Source: Streptomyces sp. NBC_00306 (GTDB lineage Bacteria; Actinomycetota; Actinomycetes; Streptomycetales; Streptomycetaceae). Taken from it: 64,000 nucleotides of DNA. Shown piece by piece: positions 25,765 to 33,726 of the stretch. The notes beneath the pieces were generated by a model, which was given only the letters and a program-made list of their open reading frames with translations, did not search any database and was not told the DNA's origin. The position numbers and the translations under genes are program-made. The stretch covers positions 7,192,001 through 7,256,000 of the forward strand of contig NZ_CP108032.1 in assembly GCF_036169555.1 (NCBI RefSeq). Direction: 5' to 3'. The number at the start of each line of letters is the position of its first letter. Position 1 is the stretch's first letter.

Positions 25765-27395
25765 GCGATGATTCTCTCGATGTTCCGTTCGGCGAGCGCC
25801 GTGATGGTGACGAACGGATTGACGCTGGTGTTGCCGGGGATCAGCGATCCGTCGATGACGTACAGACCCGGATGGCCGTGGAGGCGGCCGTAGTTGTCGG
25901 TCGCCTTGTTCAGGACCGCGCCGCCGAGCGGGTGGTAGGTGAGGTGGTCCCCCCAGATCTTGTAGGCGCCGAAGAGGTCGGTCCGGTAGATGGTCCCTTC
26001 CTTCGCGTTGATCTTGTCGAAGATCGTCTTGGCCATGTCGATGGACGGCTGCTTCCAGGCCGTCTGCCAGTTCAGATCGGCGGTGCCCGTCGCGGCGTTC
26101 CAGGTGAACTGGGCGCGGTGCGGGTTCTTGGTGATCGACAGATAGAACGAGGCGAACGTCTCGATCCCGGTGGGGAGCGGTGCGACCTCCGCGAACGCGC
26201 CTCCGGCGGCCCAGTTGTCGATGCCGGAGCAGGGGATGGACGACTGGAGCTTGCCGGTCGGGTCCCACAGGTGGTTGGCGCGGCCGCACATGACGTTGCC
26301 GTTGTCGCCCCAGCCCTTGCCGATCTCGGAGTTCAGGCCGGGCAGCGCGCCGGTGGCCTTCAGCTTGGTCAGGAGTTTGCTGGTGCCGACGCTGCCGGCC
26401 GCGAAGAACACCCTGTCCGCCGTCACGCTCTTGGTGGTGACCGTGTCGCCGTTGGTGTTGATCTCGTCGATGACGACGGTGTAGCCGCCCGCGGCGGCCG
26501 GGCGGACCGAAGTGACCTTGTGCAGCGGTGAGATGGCGACCCGGCCGGTCGCTCTGGCCTGAGCGATGTAGGTCTTCTGGAGGGACTTCTTGCCGTAGTT
26601 GTTGCCGTAGAGGATCTCGCCCTCCAGCGCCGACTTGGGAACGGTGCCGGCTGCCTCCTGCTTCATGTAGTCCCAGTCGTACACGTCGGGCACGAACACG
26701 AACGGGAAGCCGGAGCGCTGGGCGTGCTTGCGGCCCACCCGGGCGTACTGGTAGCACTCCGCGGTCTCGAACCAGGCCGGGTCGACGGTGCTGACCCCGA
26801 GCGCGGCGTTCGCGCGTGGGTAGTAGACGTTGTACATCTCGTCGGTGTTGACCGAGGGGAGGACGGCCGGGAAGTTCTCGCGGCGGGGTGTGACCGCCAT
26901 TCCGCCGTTGACCAGGGAGCCACCGCCGACTCCGCGCCCCTGGTAGACGATGATCCCGCCCATCTCCTCGGCGTCCAGGATCCCGGTGTAGCGCGGGATG
27001 GCCTTGTCGATCGGGAAGCCGAGGAAGTTGCTGAGGGGCTGTTTGGTCTTGGTGCGCAGCCAGTAGGAGCGTCTGTCTGGCTTGGTGGTGTTGGCGAAGA
27101 TCTTGCCGTCCGGACCGGGGGTGTCCCAGGCCATCCCCATCTCGACCATGTGCACGTCGATGCCTGCCTGGGCGAGACGAAGGGCGGCGACCGAGCCGCC
27201 GTACCCGGTGCCGATCACGAGGGCCGGGACATGGGCGCCCGGAGGGATCGGGGCGGGCGCGAGGGCGGCTTTCGCCTGGGCGGGGGTGGTGTGACCGGCC
27301 AGAGTCACGGCGCCCAGAATGGAACCGGTTCCTGTGATGAATCGGCGGCGCGACACGCCTTTGGGGGTCTTGTCGTGCAGGTGAGCGTCGGTCAT
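25752..27395 (-). CDS. choA: Secreted cholesterol oxidase
   Basis: 547 residues of the GMC-type cholesterol oxidase family. A Tat signal (SRRRFITGTGSILGAVTLAG) leads export with FAD bound. VPALVIGTGYGGSVAALRLA is the FAD motif; GRGVGGGSLVNGG and WGDHLTYHPLGGAVLNKATD are the substrate/FAD region, and NPFVTITALAERNIERI closes the fold. The enzyme oxidises and isomerises cholesterol to cholest-4-en-3-one outside the cell. The ATG at 27395 is preceded by GAGGAAC. A KstR-like box lies 26-39 nt upstream. A partner cytochrome P450, as found beside choA in some Streptomyces, is not present here. Confidence 0.93.
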   Translation of the reverse strand: MTDAHLHDKTPKGVSRRRFITGTGSILGAVTLAGHTTPAQAKAALAPAPIPPGAHVPALVIGTGYGGSVAALRLAQAGIDVHMVEMGMAWDTPGPDGKIFANTTKPDRRSYWLRTKTKQPLSNFLGFPIDKAIPRYTGILDAEEMGGIIVYQGRGVGGGSLVNGGMAVTPRRENFPAVLPSVNTDEMYNVYYPRANAALGVSTVDPAWFETAECYQYARVGRKHAQRSGFPFVFVPDVYDWDYMKQEAAGTVPKSALEGEILYGNNYGKKSLQKTYIAQARATGRVAISPLHKVTSVRPAAAGGYTVVIDEINTNGDTVTTKSVTADRVFFAAGSVGTSKLLTKLKATGALPGLNSEIGKGWGDNGNVMCGRANHLWDPTGKLQSSIPCSGIDNWAAGGAFAEVAPLPTGIETFASFYLSITKNPHRAQFTWNAATGTADLNWQTAWKQPSIDMAKTIFDKINAKEGTIYRTDLFGAYKIWGDHLTYHPLGGAVLNKATDNYGRLHGHPGLYVIDGSLIPGNTSVNPFVTITALAERNIERIIAADL

Positions 27396-27420
27396 GTGAT
27401 GTTCCTCACTCTTGACGAAT

Positions 27421-27434
27421 GGGAACACGTTCTA
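27421..27434. promoter_or_regulatory. KstR-like operator (GGGAACACGTTCTA)
   Basis: The core AAC-N2-GTT with the correct distal A matches 13 of 14 positions of the KstR consensus TNNAACNNGTTNNA, counting N as a match. KstR is the TetR-type repressor of cholesterol catabolism in mycobacteria and relatives. The site lies 26-39 nt upstream of the cholesterol oxidase start. Confidence 0.55.
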
Positions 27435-27461
27435 CTGCTGCCCGCATGGGAAGTCACTACA

Positions 27462-27473
27462 TACCTTTAGGTA
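27462..27473. promoter_or_regulatory. Palindrome TACCTTTAGGTA
   Basis: A perfect 5-2-5 inverted repeat in the 206-nt region between the cholesterol oxidase and the osmoprotectant permease genes, flanked by AT-richer sequence. Candidate operator for either gene. Confidence 0.35.
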
Positions 27474-27589
27474 ACTTGTGTCCGATCACATATCTGGATC
27501 ACCTGGTCACGGCCTCCCACGGGTACCGGTCGGGAAGTGCCGGCACCCGGACAGGCGAGCAGAACGCGCGGTCAGGGACCGGGCCGGGC

Positions 27590-27595
27590 TGCAAT
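27590..27595 (+). promoter_or_regulatory. Leaderless -10 (TGCAAT) of the permease operon
   Basis: TGCAAT ends 6 nt before the GTG at 27602, with no ribosome binding site. Confidence 0.45.
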
Positions 27596-27601
27596 GAACA
27601 G

Positions 27602-28282
27602 GTGACCGCGACCCCCGACGACTGCCTCGCGCACAATGACTGGATCTGCGGTGCGTATGTGTCCACCCGCCGTGAGATCCTCTGGGACGCCGTCCTCCAG
27701 CACCTCCAGCTCACGCTGATCGCGGTGGCGCTCGCCCTGCTGCTCGCCGTCCCTCTCGCCGTCGCGGCACGCCGCTGGCGCTGGGCCGCCGGCCCCGTGC
27801 TCGGGGTGACGACCGTCCTCTACACGATCCCGTCGCTCGCGATGTTCTCGCTGCTGCTCCCCGCCTACGGGCTCTCCGCCTCGCTCGTCATCGCGGGTCT
27901 GGTCCTGTACTCGCTCACCCTGCTTGTCCGCAACATCCTCGCCGGACTGCGCGCGGTACCGCAGGAGACCCGGCAGGCCGCACGCGGAATGGGCTACGGC
28001 CCCATCCGCCTGCTGCTCGCCGTCGAACTGCCGCTCGCGCTGCCCGCCGCCATGGCGGGACTGCGGATCGCGACGGTCTCCGCGGTCTCCCTGGTCACCA
28101 TCGGCGCGATCGTCGGCTATGGCGGTCTCGGCAACCTCATCTACGCGGGAATGAACACCTACTTCAAGGCCCAGGTGCTCACCGCCTCCCTGCTCTGCGT
28201 GGTCATCGCCGTCGTCGCGGATCTGCTGCTCCTGCTCGTCCAGCGGTTCGCCACGCCCTGGACGCGACGGGGTCAGGCATGA
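27602..28282 (+). CDS. Glycine betaine/choline-type ABC permease (OpuCB/ProW-like)
   Basis: 226 residues. The N-terminus (CLAHNDWICGAYVSTRREIL) is characteristic of actinobacterial osmoprotectant permeases, followed by about five or six helices and the ATPase-contact loop QETRQAARGMGYGPIRLLLA. With the next permease and ProX-like lipoprotein it forms an importer for compatible solutes. GTG 27602 is chosen from the family N-terminus and the leaderless -10. The stop overlaps the next start (ATGA). Confidence 0.88.
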   Translation: MTATPDDCLAHNDWICGAYVSTRREILWDAVLQHLQLTLIAVALALLLAVPLAVAARRWRWAAGPVLGVTTVLYTIPSLAMFSLLLPAYGLSASLVIAGLVLYSLTLLVRNILAGLRAVPQETRQAARGMGYGPIRLLLAVELPLALPAAMAGLRIATVSAVSLVTIGAIVGYGGLGNLIYAGMNTYFKAQVLTASLLCVVIAVVADLLLLLVQRFATPWTRRGQA

Positions 28283-28953
28283 ACACCCTTTCAGCCGCCT
28301 GGGACTGGCTGACCAGCGCCGCCAACTGGTCGGGCGCCAACGGCGTCTGGAACCGGCTCGGCGAGCATCTGTTCCTCACCGTCGTATGCCTCGGTCTGAG
28401 CTGTCTGATCGCCCTGCCGGTCGCTCTCGTCCTCGGGCACCTCGGCAAGGGCGGTACGCTGGCCGTGAACATCTCCAACGTCGGGCGCGCGGTGCCCACG
28501 TTCGCCGTACTGGTCCTGCTGCTGCTCAGCCCGATCGGAAGCTACGGCTCCTGGCCGACGATCATCGCGCTGGTGCTGTTCGCCGTTCCGCCGCTGCTGA
28601 CCAACGCCTACGTGGGCATGCGCGGAGTCGACCAGGACGTCGTCCGCGCGGCCCGCGGCATGGGAATGACCGGCCGCCAGATGCTCCTCGGCGTGGAGAT
28701 CCCGCTCGCACTGCCGCTGATCCTGACCGGGGTGCGGATCGCGGCCGTGCAGCTGGTCGCCACCGCCACCATCGCCGCACTCGCGGGCGGCGGCGGACTC
28801 GGACGGATCATCACCGCGGGCTTCAACCTCGCCTCCACCCCGCAGGTGGTCGCCGGGGCGGTGCTGGTCGCGGTGTTCGCCCTGCTCGTGGAGGGCCTGT
28901 TCGAACTGGGGCAGCGGCTGGCGCCCGGGTGGGTGCGGGGGAGCGGCGGATGA
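28279..28953 (+). CDS. Glycine betaine/choline-type ABC permease (OpuCD-like)
   Basis: 224 residues, five to six helices. NISNVGRAVPTFAVLVLLLL and QDVVRAARGMGMTGRQMLLG (the EAA loop) are typical. It pairs with the preceding permease to form the membrane channel. Overlaps both neighbours by 4 nt. Confidence 0.9.
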   Translation: MNTLSAAWDWLTSAANWSGANGVWNRLGEHLFLTVVCLGLSCLIALPVALVLGHLGKGGTLAVNISNVGRAVPTFAVLVLLLLSPIGSYGSWPTIIALVLFAVPPLLTNAYVGMRGVDQDVVRAARGMGMTGRQMLLGVEIPLALPLILTGVRIAAVQLVATATIAALAGGGGLGRIITAGFNLASTPQVVAGAVLVAVFALLVEGLFELGQRLAPGWVRGSGG

Positions 28954-29903
28954 GGCCCCGCCATGCCCTCGCCGTCGCCTCGCTTGCGGTCCTGACGGCC
29001 TGTGCGACGGGCCCGTCGCTGGAGAACCAGGGCGCTGTCACCGAGTCGCCCGGCGACAGCAAGCATCTGACGATCGGATCCGCGGGCTTCACCGAGAGCG
29101 ATCTGCTGGCCCAGATGTACGCTCTGCTGCTCCAGACCGCCGGCTACAGCACCGAGATTCTGTCCGTGACCAACCGCGAGATCTACGAACCCGCCCTGGA
29201 GAGCGGGCAGATCGACGTGGTGCCGGAGTACGCCGCCACCTTCGCCGACTGGCTGAACGCCAAGGCCAACGGACCGAAGGCGGGCACCGTCGGCTCGCCC
29301 GATCTCGCCGTGACGATGACGGCCCTGCGGGGGCTGGCGACGCCCCGCGGTCTCACCGTGCTCGACGCCGGGAAGGCCGTCGACCAGAACGCGTTCGCGG
29401 TGAGCGCGGCGTTCGCCAAGAAGTACGGGCTCAAGACGCTGAGCGACCTGGGCAGGTCGCGCCGGCCCGTACGGCTCGCGGCCGGTGACGAGTGCGTCCA
29501 GCGGCCGTACTGCGAGCCCGGGCTGAAGAAGACGTACGGCATCGACATCACCGCGGTGGATCCCAAGGGCGTCGGCACCACGCAGGCGAAACAAGCGGTC
29601 CAGGGCGGACAGGACCAGATGGTGCTGACCACGACGACGGACGGGACGCTCGACGAATTCGGACTGGTGCTGCTGGCGGACGACAAGCATCTGCAGAACG
29701 CGGACTACATCGTGCCGGTGGTGAACCGCTCACGTGCCGGGAGCGCCGGCGTCACGAAAGCACTAGGCAAGCTCAACTCGGTGCTCACGACGGCGGATCT
29801 GGCGGCCATGAACGAACAGGTGGACAGCTGGCGGCGGTTGCCCGAGGACGTGGCAAGGGACTACCTGGAGTCCAAGGGCCTGCTGCCCAGGTCCGGTACG
29901 TGA
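28950..29903 (+). CDS. Osmoprotectant-binding lipoprotein (ProX/OpuCC-like)
   Basis: 317 residues. Lipobox LTAC near residue 18, then LTIGSAGFTESDLLAQMYAL and ALESGQIDVVPEYAATFADW, both hallmark segments of the OpuAC/ProX family that binds quaternary amines between two lobes. The operon has no ATPase; the matching OpuCA-like gene is about 2.5 kb away on the opposite strand. Confidence 0.88.
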   Translation: MRPRHALAVASLAVLTACATGPSLENQGAVTESPGDSKHLTIGSAGFTESDLLAQMYALLLQTAGYSTEILSVTNREIYEPALESGQIDVVPEYAATFADWLNAKANGPKAGTVGSPDLAVTMTALRGLATPRGLTVLDAGKAVDQNAFAVSAAFAKKYGLKTLSDLGRSRRPVRLAAGDECVQRPYCEPGLKKTYGIDITAVDPKGVGTTQAKQAVQGGQDQMVLTTTTDGTLDEFGLVLLADDKHLQNADYIVPVVNRSRAGSAGVTKALGKLNSVLTTADLAAMNEQVDSWRRLPEDVARDYLESKGLLPRSGT

Positions 29904-29931
29904 CGGGACCGCATGCCCCCCGACCACGACG

Positions 29932-30480
29932 TCACGCGCCGCCCCGCGCCGCAGCCGTGGGGGCCGGTGTGAGGAGCTCGATCAGTGCCGCGCGGTGGAG
30001 GTCCGCGATCGGGTGGAGAAGGTCCGGATGCCGCAGCAGCGGCGCGGCACGGTGATCCCGGGGGCTCGGGACGGTCAGCCGGCGCGTACCGCCCATGCCG
30101 CCGCCCACACCGCCCGCGCCGTGATGCGTCGCGGCCGTGCAGGCAGCGGCGACGACGGCAAGATCGGCGTCGGCCAGCAGGCAGGCCGCCCAGCTGACGA
30201 CGGTTTCGTCCACCCGTGTGCGCCAGTCGAACTCCGCCGCCCACAGCGGGTGGGTGTCCGCGCCGGTGACGGCGTCCAGCCGGCCGGAGCCACCGGGACC
30301 GAGGAGGTCCAGCAGTTCGGCGTCCAGCGCGGTGGGGTAACGCAGGGCGGCGGCGATGGTGACCGCATGCCGTGCCTGGGCCTCGGCCAGGGCGTCGTTC
30401 AGCGGGCCGGCCGCCGGCGGGAACGCCGACAGCAGCCAGCGCGCGGAGGCGGCGATGACCGGCGAGAGATGGCTGGACAT
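29932..30480 (-). CDS. Hypothetical protein
   Basis: 182 residues. I do not recognise it. It is soluble, Ala-rich and helical, with no signal peptide (MSSHLSPVIAASARWLLSAF; YPTALDAELLDLLGPGG; FDWRTRVDETVVSWAACLLA). The start at 30480 has AAAGGA upstream. It follows the gene at 30701-32242 on the same strand with a 220-nt gap, so the two may be a functional pair. They sit between the two halves of the osmoprotectant transporter. Confidence 0.6.
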   Translation of the reverse strand: MSSHLSPVIAASARWLLSAFPPAAGPLNDALAEAQARHAVTIAAALRYPTALDAELLDLLGPGGSGRLDAVTGADTHPLWAAEFDWRTRVDETVVSWAACLLADADLAVVAAACTAATHHGAGGVGGGMGGTRRLTVPSPRDHRAAPLLRHPDLLHPIADLHRAALIELLTPAPTAAARGGA

Positions 30481-30700
30481 GGTGGACGGTCCTTTCCCTG
30501 TGCCCGCCGTGATGCTGTCACCACTGCGTGGTCGGGTCGCGAGGACTCGCGTGCCCGGGGCGTGCGGGGCCGGCCAGCGTAAGGGCGTCCACCGGAGCGC
30601 CGACAGGGCGTACGTCACAGCCGCGCTGCCAGTGCTTCAGGGGCCGCCCGTGGGCCGCGCGGGTCGGGGGCGTGTGACCACCACCACACCTCCGAGAGGG

Positions 30701-32242
30701 TCAGGAGGTGCCGCGGCCGGCCGGGCGCTCGGCGTGCAGATTCTCCAGGCGCCGCTGCAACACCTGTAGGGCCCCGCGCTGGCGGCCCGGGACGCGGCGC
30801 CGCAGGCCGACGAGCCCCGGTGCCAGCGCCCGTGCCCGTGCGACGTCCCTGATCTGCTCCCACTGGTGGTGCGCACGGTCGACGGCGCCCTCGACATCGG
30901 GATCATCGGCGGCCTGCTGCCGGGTGAGCCGGGCCTCGGCAGCGGCCATCCACAACTCGCAGCTGAGGGCGGGATCACCCGCGAGGCGAGCGAGATCGGC
31001 GCGTACCTCGACCCAGTGCAGGGCTTCGGGAGAGGCGGCACCGTGGCTGCGCAGGGCCTGCTGCTCCCACGAGGCGGCGGCCGCCGCGGCTTCGTGATGC
31101 CGCCCCGCGTGTGCGGCGGCGAGGATGCCGGGATGCGGGTCGCCACCGTCGGCGGGACCGCTCACCGAGGCCGCACCGGACCCCGCGGCCGTCGGGATCG
31201 TGCTGCCGGCGGCCTGCGCGGGGAGGAGGGACGCCGGAGCGCCGGGGGTCAGAGGCAGGGGCGCGAGTGGGTCGGCCGCGACGACGGCCGCGATGGGAAG
31301 CGGCGCCGGCCGGGCATCGGTCTGGGCGCCGCCGCCCGCTCCGGCAGGTGCCGTCGCATACGGGACGGTGGTGACGGGCGCGTACGCACCGTCCGCCGGA
31401 ACCGGAGGGGCCACCGGGAGAGCCACGGGCGGGAGGGTTCCGTACCCGCCCCCTTCGCTCGCCCCGTGCGGGAGGGGAACGTACCCGCCGCCCACCGTCG
31501 TTCCATGCGGTGGCGTGCCCGCCGCCGGCGCCAGCAGCAGCGCACCGTCCACCCCCGCCTGGAGCGCCGCCTGCTCATGCAGCGCCGCGAGGGTCGGCCG
31601 GGAGCCGCTGCGCCAGATGGAGGCGCAGGCCGCGAGGTAGGCGGGGCCCACCGCGTCCCCGCGCTGCGGGGGCGGTGCGACGCGGCCGTACAGATGCACG
31701 CCGGCGCCCAGACCGAGTCCTTCCCGGGTCACCCGTGGCCACGTCTCCGCGTCCGCGACCAGATCCACGACCATCGTCGTGGTGCCGGGCCGTCTGATCA
31801 TCAACTCCGCTCCGAGCCAGTGCCAGGGCAACGCGGTGTACCGCATCGTCGAGGGGGTGGACCGCGCGAGCGCCAAGTGGGGCAGCCGCTGCTTGCGGTC
31901 GAGCTGGAGCTGACCGGCGATGTACAGGAACACCGGGCCCTGGGCGGCGGCCGCCGCCCGGATCCGGGTCAGAACGGTCTGCGGGTCGAGCGGGTCCGCG
32001 AGTTCGACCACCGTCGCGGCGGCGGTGCCCGTCAGCGCGCTCGGCGGTACGGCGGCCAGCGCGGGCAGCACCGAACTCGCGTCGATCAGACGCCCCTTAC
32101 CGACCGGCGCGGCCGCGATCAGCAACGCGGTACCTGGTGCCGCCGTGTCCCCTCCCGTGATCACCACACCCAGCACCGTAACCGACGCCGTGCACGCCGC
32201 CGGCCGGGTGCGAGGTCGTGGGCAGGTCGACGGATACCTCAT
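30701..32242 (-). CDS. Large unrecognised protein with low-complexity middle and TPR-like tail
   Basis: About 513 residues. Residues 20-200 look like a folded alpha/beta domain (VLGVVITGGDTAAPGTALLI; GPVFLYIAGQLQLD; TTTMVVDLVADAETW), whose strand order faintly recalls caspase-like folds but without a visible His-Cys dyad. Residues 230-350 are Pro/Ala/Gly-rich with repeated GGGY and LPP segments. Residues 370-510 are helical and TPR-like (ILAAAHAGRHHEAAAAAASW; LWMAAAEARLTRQQ). No signal peptide or membrane span. The start is uncertain: the ATG at 32242 has only a weak ribosome binding site and a GTG near 32175 is possible. Function unknown. Confidence 0.6.
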   Translation of the reverse strand: MRYPSTCPRPRTRPAACTASVTVLGVVITGGDTAAPGTALLIAAAPVGKGRLIDASSVLPALAAVPPSALTGTAAATVVELADPLDPQTVLTRIRAAAAAQGPVFLYIAGQLQLDRKQRLPHLALARSTPSTMRYTALPWHWLGAELMIRRPGTTTMVVDLVADAETWPRVTREGLGLGAGVHLYGRVAPPPQRGDAVGPAYLAACASIWRSGSRPTLAALHEQAALQAGVDGALLLAPAAGTPPHGTTVGGGYVPLPHGASEGGGYGTLPPVALPVAPPVPADGAYAPVTTVPYATAPAGAGGGAQTDARPAPLPIAAVVAADPLAPLPLTPGAPASLLPAQAAGSTIPTAAGSGAASVSGPADGGDPHPGILAAAHAGRHHEAAAAAASWEQQALRSHGAASPEALHWVEVRADLARLAGDPALSCELWMAAAEARLTRQQAADDPDVEGAVDRAHHQWEQIRDVARARALAPGLVGLRRRVPGRQRGALQVLQRRLENLHAERPAGRGTS

Positions 32243-32376
32243 GGTCCATCAATAGCCGTACAGAGCACCGTGGTTGGGCAGCGAAGCGAAACAGTCATCC
32301 GCCCCTGCGCTCCTCGGGGTCGAGCAGGCGATTCCCTGCGGGCGAGTCGACCCGGCCGGCCCGCGACCGTCCCGCC

Positions 32377-33540
32377 CTACGCGTCCGACACCGAGTCGAA
32401 GTCCACCTCGTCGCGCCCCACTCCCTGCGCGTCCGCGTCCACGGAACGGCGCAGTGCCTCGTGCAGCTTCGCCGGGGTGAGTACTCCCACGAAGCGGGAG
32501 CCGTCCACCACGGCGACCCACCCCGCGTCGTGCTGGAGCATCTCGCTGAACGCCTGCTTCAGCGGCGCTCCGAGCGGTACCCACGCCTCCATCCGGCGGG
32601 CCAGCTCGCCGACCGTGCCCTGCTCACCGGCGTTCGCGAGGGCGTCCGCGGAGACCCAGCCGTGCAGATCGCCGCCCGGGCCGAGCACCACCGCCCACCG
32701 GGAATCCTCCTCGCGGAGCCGGTCCGCGACCGATCTCGCCGTCTCGTCGAGACGCGCGACCGGCGGCTGCTCCAGGTCGTCCTCCTCGATCACCGTGACC
32801 GAGAGCCTCTTCAGCCCGCGGTCCGCACCGACGAAGTGCGCGACATAGGGGGTCGCAGGCGTCCCGAGCACAGCCGCCGGGGTGTCGAACTGCTCGATGC
32901 GCCCCTCTCCGTACACGGCGATACGGTCCCCCATCCGTACCGCCTCCTCGATGTCGTGGGTGACCAGGAGCACCGTCTTGCGGACCGTGGCCTGGAGACT
33001 CAGGAACTCGTTCTGCAGCCGTTCGCGCACCACCGGGTCCACCGCGCCGAACGGTTCGTCCATCAGCAGAACCGGTGGGTCGGCGGCCAGGGCGCGGGCG
33101 ACACCCACCCGCTGGCGCTGACCGCCCGAGAGCTGCGCCGGATAGCGGGAGCCGTATGTCGCGGGGTCCAGGCCCACCAGATCGAGCAGTTCGGCCGCCC
33201 GTGCGCGTGCCTTCGCCTTCTTCCAGCCGACCAGCGCGGGGACGGTCGCCGTGTTGTCGAGAACGGTCCGGTGCGGGAAGAGGCCGACCTGCTGGATGAC
33301 GTAGCCGATCCGGCGGCGCAGTGCGACGGGGTCGACACCCGAGATGTCCCGGCCGTCGACGAAGATGCGGCCCGACGTCGGCTCGATCAGCCGGTTGACC
33401 ATCATCATCGTGGTCGTCTTGCCACAGCCCGAGGGGCCGACGAGCGTGACCAGTTCCCCCTCGGCGACCTCGAAGGACAGGCCGTCGACTGCGGTCGTGC
33501 CGTCCGGGTAGACCTTGCTGACCTGCTCGAACCGGATCAT
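32377..33540 (-). CDS. Osmoprotectant ABC transporter ATPase with CBS domains (OpuCA-like)
   Basis: 387 residues. Walker A GPSGCGKTTTM, signature QLSGGQRQRV, Walker B VLLMDEPFGAVDP and the H-loop VTHDIEEA are intact. Residues 270-375 form a tandem CBS pair (VADRLREEDSRWAVVLGPGG; AGWVAVVDGSRFVGVLTPAK) which in OpuA/OpuC systems sense ionic strength or nucleotides. It should energise the permeases at 27602-28953, although it is transcribed separately on the other strand. Its promoter faces that of the cellulase gene. Confidence 0.9.
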   Translation of the reverse strand: MIRFEQVSKVYPDGTTAVDGLSFEVAEGELVTLVGPSGCGKTTTMMMVNRLIEPTSGRIFVDGRDISGVDPVALRRRIGYVIQQVGLFPHRTVLDNTATVPALVGWKKAKARARAAELLDLVGLDPATYGSRYPAQLSGGQRQRVGVARALAADPPVLLMDEPFGAVDPVVRERLQNEFLSLQATVRKTVLLVTHDIEEAVRMGDRIAVYGEGRIEQFDTPAAVLGTPATPYVAHFVGADRGLKRLSVTVIEEDDLEQPPVARLDETARSVADRLREEDSRWAVVLGPGGDLHGWVSADALANAGEQGTVGELARRMEAWVPLGAPLKQAFSEMLQHDAGWVAVVDGSRFVGVLTPAKLHEALRRSVDADAQGVGRDEVDFDSVSDA

Positions 33541-33673
33541 GTCCTCACGCTAGAAGCGGGTCCGCGGCCGCGCACACGGGCCGCGACTGTCCGAGTCATG
33601 CGCGAACTCGGCTCCCGATCATTCTTGTCATGGCCCTTGCAGCGAGGGAGCCGGGCTGCTATTCCATCCGGTT

Positions 33674-33686
33674 AGGAAAGTTTCCT
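33674..33686. promoter_or_regulatory. Palindrome AGGAAAGTTTCCT before the cellulase gene
   Basis: A perfect 6-1-6 inverted repeat 40 nt upstream of the GH5 start, within a locally AT-rich patch. It differs from the CebR box (TGGGAGCGCTCCCA). It is likely the operator of a polysaccharide-responsive regulator (ROK/LacI/GntR type). Confidence 0.5.
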
Positions 33687-33726
33687 TTTAGTCCGGGCCC
33701 CCCTCACGAACAGGCAACGGAGACCC

